Shown piece by piece: positions 5,656 through 9,489 of a stretch of DNA of 9,489 nucleotides. Under the pieces are notes generated by a model. That model did not search any database. It was not told the DNA's origin and saw nothing but the letters and a program-made list of their open reading frames with translations. Source of the DNA: Nitrospinota bacterium. GTDB taxonomy: Bacteria > UBA8248. Where the stretch lies: positions 50,059 to 59,547 of the forward strand of contig DNYS01000109.1 of NCBI GenBank assembly GCA_003506735.1. Direction: 5' to 3'. Position numbers and translations under genes: made by a program. Position 1 is the stretch's first letter, and each line of letters starts with the position of its first letter.

Positions 5656-5955
5656 TTGGCATCGATCCGAATCCAGAATTTCGATACCGTGCACGAAGCC
5701 GATATCGGGAGCACCATCCTCGAAGCCAATCTAGACAACGATGTCGACCATCCCAACGACTGCGGCGGAAACTGCGCCTGCTCGACCTGCAAGGTCATCG
5801 TGATATCCGGCGCGGAGTTCATCTCCCCCCAGGAAGAGGATGAGCGCGATACCCTGGACGCTTACGGCTGGGATCCCGGCGATTACCGCCTCTCATGCCA
5901 GTGCGCCTTCGAGAGCGAGGGGGAAGTCGTCATCGAATTTCCCGAGCCCGAATAG
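5656..5955 (+). CDS. fdx: [2Fe-2S] ferredoxin, adrenodoxin/ISC type
   Basis: 99-aa one-electron carrier with a plant/adrenodoxin-like beta-grasp fold. Cluster ligands are C36, C42 and C45 in CGGNCACSTC (C-x5-C-x2-C) plus C81 in RLSCQC; C40 and C83 are extra cysteines. The CGGxCACxTC and RLSCQ motifs place it with adrenodoxin/Isc ferredoxins, which serve Fe-S assembly or P450-type partners, rather than with plant photosynthetic ferredoxins. The TTG at 5656 is chosen because AAAGGAG at 5641-5647 lies 8 nt upstream and the protein then begins as the family does; the frame is open further upstream but lacks family-like sequence. No isc gene is in view, so its partner is unknown. It ends 8 nt from the convergent tsaC gene. 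Confidence 0.9.
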   Translation: MASIRIQNFDTVHEADIGSTILEANLDNDVDHPNDCGGNCACSTCKVIVISGAEFISPQEEDERDTLDAYGWDPGDYRLSCQCAFESEGEVVIEFPEPE

Positions 5956-5963
5956 CCCCCCGG

Positions 5964-6596
5964 TCAGGCATCACCCCAGATTTCGAGCACCTTATCGAAC
6001 GGGACCGCGCCCTCGCGCAAAAGGAGGGGTGCGCCGGCCCGCGCGTCCACCACGGTGGATGGCGGCGCCCCGGCGGGGGGACCGCCGTCGAGGATGAGGT
6101 CGATCTCCCCGCCGAAGCGGGCGGCGATGGAGGCCGCATCCGCCAGGGGCGGCTCCCCCGGCGGGTTGGCGCTGGTGGCGGCGAAGGGCCCCGCCGTGCG
6201 CGCGAGCGTCTGGCAAAGGGGCTGGTCCGGAAAGCGGACGGCGACGCCGCCCTTCTCGGCCAGAAGGGGGGAAAGATTCTCCCTCGCCGGGAGGATGAGC
6301 GTCAGCGGCCCCGGCCAGAGGAGGTAGAACCGTTCCCAGAGCTCCTCATTCAGCGGCTGGGTGAGGATGAGAAGCTGATCCAGGTGGCCGATGAGAACCG
6401 GAGCGCCCTTGCCCGGCCGGCGGCCCTTGATGGCGTAGAGTTTTTCGAGAGCCCCGGCGTCTTCGGCCCGGGCGCAGAGGCCGTACAGGGTGTCGGTGGG
6501 CAGCGCCACCACCCCGCCCCCGCGGAGCGATGCGGCCGCGCGCCCGATGACGGCATCGCCGGGCGCATCCGGGCTGACGGGGAGGGTTTCCGCCAC
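5964..6596 (-). CDS. tsaC: Threonylcarbamoyl-AMP synthase, YrdC/TsaC type
   Basis: 210-aa YrdC-domain enzyme that makes threonylcarbamoyl-AMP from threonine, bicarbonate and ATP, the first step of the tRNA t6A37 modification. Visible motifs: ALPTDTLYGL (31-40), the K-x-R pair K57/R59 in IKGRRPGK, WPGPLTLIL (94-102), VRFPD (120-124), the S-x-N pair S142/N144 in ATSANPPGEPP, and PSTVVD (179-184). It lacks the extra C-terminal domain of full-length Sua5, hence the TsaC name. The start is GTG at 6596, 5 nt after the purE stop, with a weak GGAAAT ribosome site, so coupling to purE translation is likely. Third gene of the ridA-purE-tsaC operon. A YciO-like relative is the main alternative. Confidence 0.92.
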   Translation of the reverse strand: MAETLPVSPDAPGDAVIGRAAASLRGGGVVALPTDTLYGLCARAEDAGALEKLYAIKGRRPGKGAPVLIGHLDQLLILTQPLNEELWERFYLLWPGPLTLILPARENLSPLLAEKGGVAVRFPDQPLCQTLARTAGPFAATSANPPGEPPLADAASIAARFGGEIDLILDGGPPAGAPPSTVVDARAGAPLLLREGAVPFDKVLEIWGDA

Positions 6597-6601
6597 GCGG
6601 G

Positions 6602-7141
6602 CTATTTCCGGGGAGCGCGCTGGGCCGATTTTTTCGGCCGGCCCCGCTTTTTTTGAAGCGCCGCGTCCGCCGCGAGGACTTTTTTACGCTGGCTCTCACC
6701 GAAGCGGCGGTAGCGTTTGGCCAGGGCCGGATCCGAGAGGGCGATGATGCGCGCGGCGAACAGGCCCGCGTTGCGCGCCCCGGCGGCGCCGATGCCCATG
6801 GTGGCCACCGGGATTCCGGGCGGCATCTGGACCGTCGAGAGAAGGGCGTCCAGCCCCCCCAAGGGGGAGCTGTTCATGGGGACGCCGATGACGGGAAGGT
6901 CGGTCGCCGCGCCCGCGGCTCCGGCGAGATGGGCGGCCATCCCCGCTCCGGCGATGAGGACGCGGATGCCGCGCCCCGGCGCCTGGCTGACGTATTCGCG
7001 GACTTCATCCGGCGTACGGTGGGCCGAGAGGATGCGCATCTCGCACCCCACGCCCAGCTCCTCGAGCGCTCCGGCAGCGGCTTCCATCGCATCGCGGTCC
7101 GATGCGCTCCCCATCAAAATGCCCACAAGGGTTTTCTTCAT
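6602..7141 (-). CDS. purE: N5-carboxyaminoimidazole ribonucleotide mutase PurE
   Basis: 179-aa class I PurE, which converts N5-CAIR to CAIR in purine synthesis; cytoplasmic and octameric in known relatives. Motifs: GSASD (11-15), the catalytic histidine H41 in SAHRTP, IAGAGMAAHLAG (63-74), and GVPMNSSPLGGLDALLSTVQ (87-105) followed by MPPGIPVATMGIG. The core ends near 150; beyond it is a basic tail including KKRGRPKK (164-171), which has the GRP core of an AT-hook and makes the protein longer than a typical class I PurE. The ATG at 7141 has AGGGGA upstream. purK, its usual partner, is not adjacent here. It lies between ridA (33 nt away) and tsaC (5 nt away). Confidence 0.95.
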   Translation of the reverse strand: MKKTLVGILMGSASDRDAMEAAAGALEELGVGCEMRILSAHRTPDEVREYVSQAPGRGIRVLIAGAGMAAHLAGAAGAATDLPVIGVPMNSSPLGGLDALLSTVQMPPGIPVATMGIGAAGARNAGLFAARIIALSDPALAKRYRRFGESQRKKVLAADAALQKKRGRPKKSAQRAPRK

Positions 7142-7174
7142 GATTCGGGTTCCCCTGTTGCGGCCTATAGCGGC

Positions 7175-7564
7175 CTATTGCGGGATAAAGGCGGTGAGCT
7201 CGATTTCGAGCCTGGCGCCCGCGATGATTCCGCCGGCCTGAAAGGTTGTCCGGGCGGGCGGGTCGGCGGTGCCGAAATATTCCTCAAAAACATCGTTCAT
7301 CTCTTTCAGGTCGTCCAGATCGGCCATGAAGATCGTGACCTTGACGGCGTTGGCGAGCGAGGTGCCCGCCTCCTCGCAGACGGCCTTGAGGTTCTCGATG
7401 ATCCGGCGGGTCTGCCCGGACACGCCGCCCGGGACGATCTGTCCCGTTTCCGGGTCGATGGGGAGCTGCCCCGAGCAGAAAAGCCATTCGCCCGCCCGGA
7501 TGGCCTGGGAGAGCGGAACCTTTCCGGAGGCGGCTTTATCGGTATGAATGACTGTTTTTTCCAT
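7175..7564 (-). CDS. ridA: RidA family enamine/imine deaminase
   Basis: 129-aa RidA/YjgF protein, a trimeric cytoplasmic enzyme that hydrolyses reactive enamines and imines such as 2-aminoacrylate made by PLP enzymes. R105 (in PPARTTF) and E120 (in ARLEIELTAF) fall at the numbering of the catalytic arginine and glutamate known in the family, and FCSGQLPIDPETG and ENLKAVCEEAG are typical. The ATG at 7564 is chosen because the protein then has the standard length and beginning (EKTVIHTDKA), with GGGAG about 10 nt upstream. The open frame extends far upstream, antisense through rarA, but shows no homology there. First gene of the minus-strand operon, divergent from rarA across 129 nt. Confidence 0.95.
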   Translation of the reverse strand: MEKTVIHTDKAASGKVPLSQAIRAGEWLFCSGQLPIDPETGQIVPGGVSGQTRRIIENLKAVCEEAGTSLANAVKVTIFMADLDDLKEMNDVFEEYFGTADPPARTTFQAGGIIAGARLEIELTAFIPQ

Positions 7565-7693
7565 TTTATCGGGGCTCCCAATCGCGCAAGGGGATATGGA
7601 GAGGAAAGACGCTTCCTGATAACCTGAGCCGGAACCCGCGTCAAGAGAGCTGGGGCGCGGCGGCTTCCACCCCCGCCTTCGAGGAGCCGGATC

Positions 7694-9235
7694 ATGGAGA
7701 TGGAGTTGTTCGATCCCCCGGAGCCGGATCGGACCGGCGGCCGGGACGCGCGCGCCGGTAGCGCCGGTAGCACTTCTGGGCCCTCGGCCCCCCGGGGCGC
7801 CGAAAAAGACGTGCCCCTCGCCGACCGGATGCGCCCGCGCACCATCGATGAGGTCCTGGGTCAGGATCGCCTCCTCGGCCCGGGGAAGGTCCTGCGCCGC
7901 GCCATCGAGCGCGACGAGGTTCGCTCGGTCATCTTCTGGGGCCCGCCAGGAACCGGAAAGACCACCCTCGCCCGGATTATCGCCCAGCGCACGGGGGCCC
8001 ACTTCATCACCCTGAGCGCCGTCCTCCACGGGGTAAAGGACCTTCGCGCGGGCATCGATGAGGCGCGCGCCATGCGCCGCCGGGGCCGCAAGACCATCCT
8101 GTTCATCGACGAGATCCACCGCTTCAACAAGGCCCAGCAGGACGGCCTCCTCCCCAGCGTCGAGGACGGCACCGTCATCCTGATCGGCGCGACGACGGAA
8201 AACCCCTCGTTCGAGATCATCGCGGCCCTGCTCTCCCGCGCGCGGGTGTTCGTCCTCGAAGCCCTGGGGGAGAGTTCCCTGCTCGGCCTGCTCCAAGGCG
8301 CCCTGGAGGACAAGGAGCGCGGCCTGGGGCGCACCGGCCTTCGCGCCGAAGAGGACGCCCTGCGGCGCATCGCGTCCCTTGCCAGCGGGGACGCCCGCGC
8401 GGCGCTGAACATTCTCGAACTCGCCGCCGCCATCGCGCTGGACGAGTCCGCCCCCGGCGGCCCGGCCCGGGGAGAGGGAGCCCCCGCCATCGGCGAGGCC
8501 GAGGTGAGCGAAGCCGCCCAGCGGCGGGTCCTTCTCTACGACAAATCGGGCGAGGAGCACTACAACCTCATCAGCGCCCTCCACAAAACCCTCCGGAGCT
8601 CGGACCCGGACGGCGCCCTCTACTGGCTGGGCCGGATGCTCGAGGCAGGCGAGGACCCGATGTACCTCCTCCGCCGCCTCGTGCGCTTCGCCACCGAGGA
8701 CGTGGGCCTGGCGGACCCCCGAGCGCTTCAGGTCGCCATGGCAGCCCAGCAGGCATTTCATTTTATCGGCCTGCCCGAGGGCAAGCTCGCCATCGCCGAG
8801 CTGACCGTCTACCTCGCGGCGGCCCCCAAGAGCGATTCCGTCTACCGCGCCTACGGGCGGGTCCAGCGCGCCATCGAGGATCGGCCCGCCGAGCCCGTCC
8901 CCAAGCATTTGCGGAACGCGCCCACCGGCCTGATGAAGGACCTCGGCTACGGGAAGGGCTACCAGCACGCCCACCAGTTCGACGACGCGGTGGTCGAGAT
9001 GGAGGGCCTTCCCGACGGGTTGCGCGGGGAGCGGTTCTACCGTCCGGGCAAGCGGGGTTTCGAGGCCGAGATCGCCAGCCGGTTGAGGCGCCGCGAGGAA
9101 ATCCTCGCCGAGCGCATGGGCAAATCCCTGGGTGTGCCCGAGGAGCCTCCCTCGAAAGACTGCCGCCCCACAGATCCCGCCATGCCGGGCCGGAGAGCGC
9201 GTAGGCCGAAACCGCCCGGCGGGGCCGGAGAATAG
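7694..9235 (+). CDS. rarA: Replication-associated recombination protein A (RarA/MgsA), AAA+ ATPase
   Basis: 513-aa clamp-loader-like ATPase that acts at stalled replication forks, a homologue of yeast Mgs1 and human WRNIP1. Walker A is GPPGTGKT (83-90), Walker B ILFIDEIH (135-142), sensor 1 IGATTEN (164-170), the arginine finger SRAR (181-184) and sensor 2 SGDARAALN (231-239). The C-terminal tetramerisation region runs from RVLLYDKSGEEHYN (278-291) to YGKGYQHAHQFDDA. It is longer than the usual 430-450 aa because of a 40-residue low-complexity N-terminus (two AGS units from a 9-bp repeat at 7753-7770), a Gly/Ala/Pro insert at about 251-266, and a basic, proline-rich tail after 475. GAGGAG at 7681-7686 lies 7 nt before the ATG. 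Confidence 0.96.
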   Translation: MEMELFDPPEPDRTGGRDARAGSAGSTSGPSAPRGAEKDVPLADRMRPRTIDEVLGQDRLLGPGKVLRRAIERDEVRSVIFWGPPGTGKTTLARIIAQRTGAHFITLSAVLHGVKDLRAGIDEARAMRRRGRKTILFIDEIHRFNKAQQDGLLPSVEDGTVILIGATTENPSFEIIAALLSRARVFVLEALGESSLLGLLQGALEDKERGLGRTGLRAEEDALRRIASLASGDARAALNILELAAAIALDESAPGGPARGEGAPAIGEAEVSEAAQRRVLLYDKSGEEHYNLISALHKTLRSSDPDGALYWLGRMLEAGEDPMYLLRRLVRFATEDVGLADPRALQVAMAAQQAFHFIGLPEGKLAIAELTVYLAAAPKSDSVYRAYGRVQRAIEDRPAEPVPKHLRNAPTGLMKDLGYGKGYQHAHQFDDAVVEMEGLPDGLRGERFYRPGKRGFEAEIASRLRRREEILAERMGKSLGVPEEPPSKDCRPTDPAMPGRRARRPKPPGGAGE

Positions 9236-9239
9236 ATTC

Positions 9240-9258
9240 CGCCCCCGAATCCGGGGCG
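9240..9258 (+). terminator. Weak candidate terminator hairpin after rarA
   Basis: CGCCCC and GGGGCG form a 6-bp GC stem around a 7-nt loop beginning 5 nt after the rarA stop. No T run follows directly; the nearest AT-rich stretch is about 9280-9300. It may help end the rarA transcript but does not meet the usual intrinsic-terminator pattern. The 120-nt gap holds nothing else I can support. Confidence 0.25.
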
Positions 9259-9355
9259 CATTTCCGGAAACCTCCCCGCATTTTCGAATTTTTAAACGCT
9301 ATCCAACATGAAACAATTGCCTCCGGGCGAGGGCGCCCGACGGGAGGGGATTAGA

Positions 9356-9489
9356 ATGCCGAAAAATATCGTGGTGTTTTCGGACGGAACGGGAAACAGG
9401 CGGTTCGAGGGTCGGAACACGAACGTCGCCAAGCTTTATGGTTTCATGGAAGTGGTTTCGGACGATCAGGTGGCATTTTATGACAGCGG
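9356..9489 (+). CDS. DUF2235 alpha/beta-hydrolase-like protein, N-terminal fragment
   Basis: The first 44 codons of a gene cut by the window edge. It begins MPKNIVVFSDGTGN and continues NTNVAKLYGF, then VAFYDSG, which match the start of DUF2235 proteins (PF09994), predicted alpha/beta hydrolases. Some family members are type VI secretion phospholipase effectors (Tle1), many others are uncharacterised; nothing here shows secretion or a T6SS. GGAGG at 9343-9347 lies 8 nt before the ATG at 9356. An in-frame ATG at 9308 would add 16 residues but has no visible ribosome site. The family call rests on the short N-terminal segment only. Confidence 0.8.
   Translation, partial: MPKNIVVFSDGTGNRRFEGRNTNVAKLYGFMEVVSDDQVAFYDS

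Noticed and set aside
7142..7174. Repeated GCGGCCTAT in the ridA-purE gap
   Set aside because: Two 9-bp copies one base apart in a 33-nt spacer; too short and too close to the operon's base composition to call a regulatory element.
6653..7627. 324-codon plus-strand frame opposite purE and ridA
   Set aside because: Antisense to two well-supported enzymes; composition is the complement of their codons and no family is recognisable.
7175..8974. 599-codon minus-strand open frame across rarA
   Set aside because: Only its last 129 codons (7564-7175) are ridA. The rest is antisense to a clear AAA+ gene, low in complexity and without recognisable domains, as expected for shadow frames in GC-rich DNA.
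1..9489. tRNA, rRNA, CRISPR array, transposase or integrase
   Set aside because: Reading both strands shows no cloverleaf-like TTCGA arm with acceptor stem, no spaced repeat array, and no transposase or integrase motifs.

Overview
The window is high-GC bacterial chromosome with tightly packed genes, overlapping or 1-33 nt apart inside operons, and frequent GTG/TTG starts. A MotAB flagellar stator and a DUF2235 protein point to a flagellated, Gram-negative-type cell. Nothing here fixes the phylum; an uncultivated deltaproteobacterium-like lineage is a guess. No rRNA, tRNA, CRISPR array or insertion sequence is visible, and no gene-free stretch exceeds about 160 nt.

Layout: (1) 1-139 is a leader with a perfect 17-bp tandem repeat. 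(2) 155-2515 (+) is a coupled three-gene unit: threonine synthase, a 6-pyruvoyl-tetrahydropterin-synthase-type protein and a short-chain dehydrogenase/reductase (SDR). The pterin enzyme has the animal-type C-x5-HGH motif rather than the C-x3-HGH of queuosine QueD, so the pair with the SDR may make a biopterin-like cofactor. (3) 2676-5510 (+) is a motility unit: motA, motB, a reading-frame-disrupted PilZ gene carrying a run of 12 G, and an intact PilZ paralogue. PilZ proteins usually bind c-di-GMP and several act as brakes on the stator, so this looks like motor plus motor control. (4) 5656-5955 (+) is an adrenodoxin/ISC-type [2Fe-2S] ferredoxin. (5) 7564-5964 (-) is a housekeeping operon, ridA-purE-tsaC, meeting the ferredoxin gene convergently with an 8-nt gap. 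(6) 7694-9235 (+) is rarA, divergent from ridA. (7) 9356 to the window edge (+) is the start of a DUF2235 gene.

The most interesting part is 4157-5510. By eye, the first PilZ gene is a diverged tandem duplicate of the second, but its parts lie in three different frames. The first frame change falls on the G12 tract. Depending on tract length, the gene would encode a 112-aa truncated product (12 G, as given), an 84-aa product (13 G) or a 229-aa protein running into the PilZ domain (11 or 14 G). That is compatible with a phase-variable switch, with decay, or with homopolymer sequencing error; the sequence alone cannot decide.
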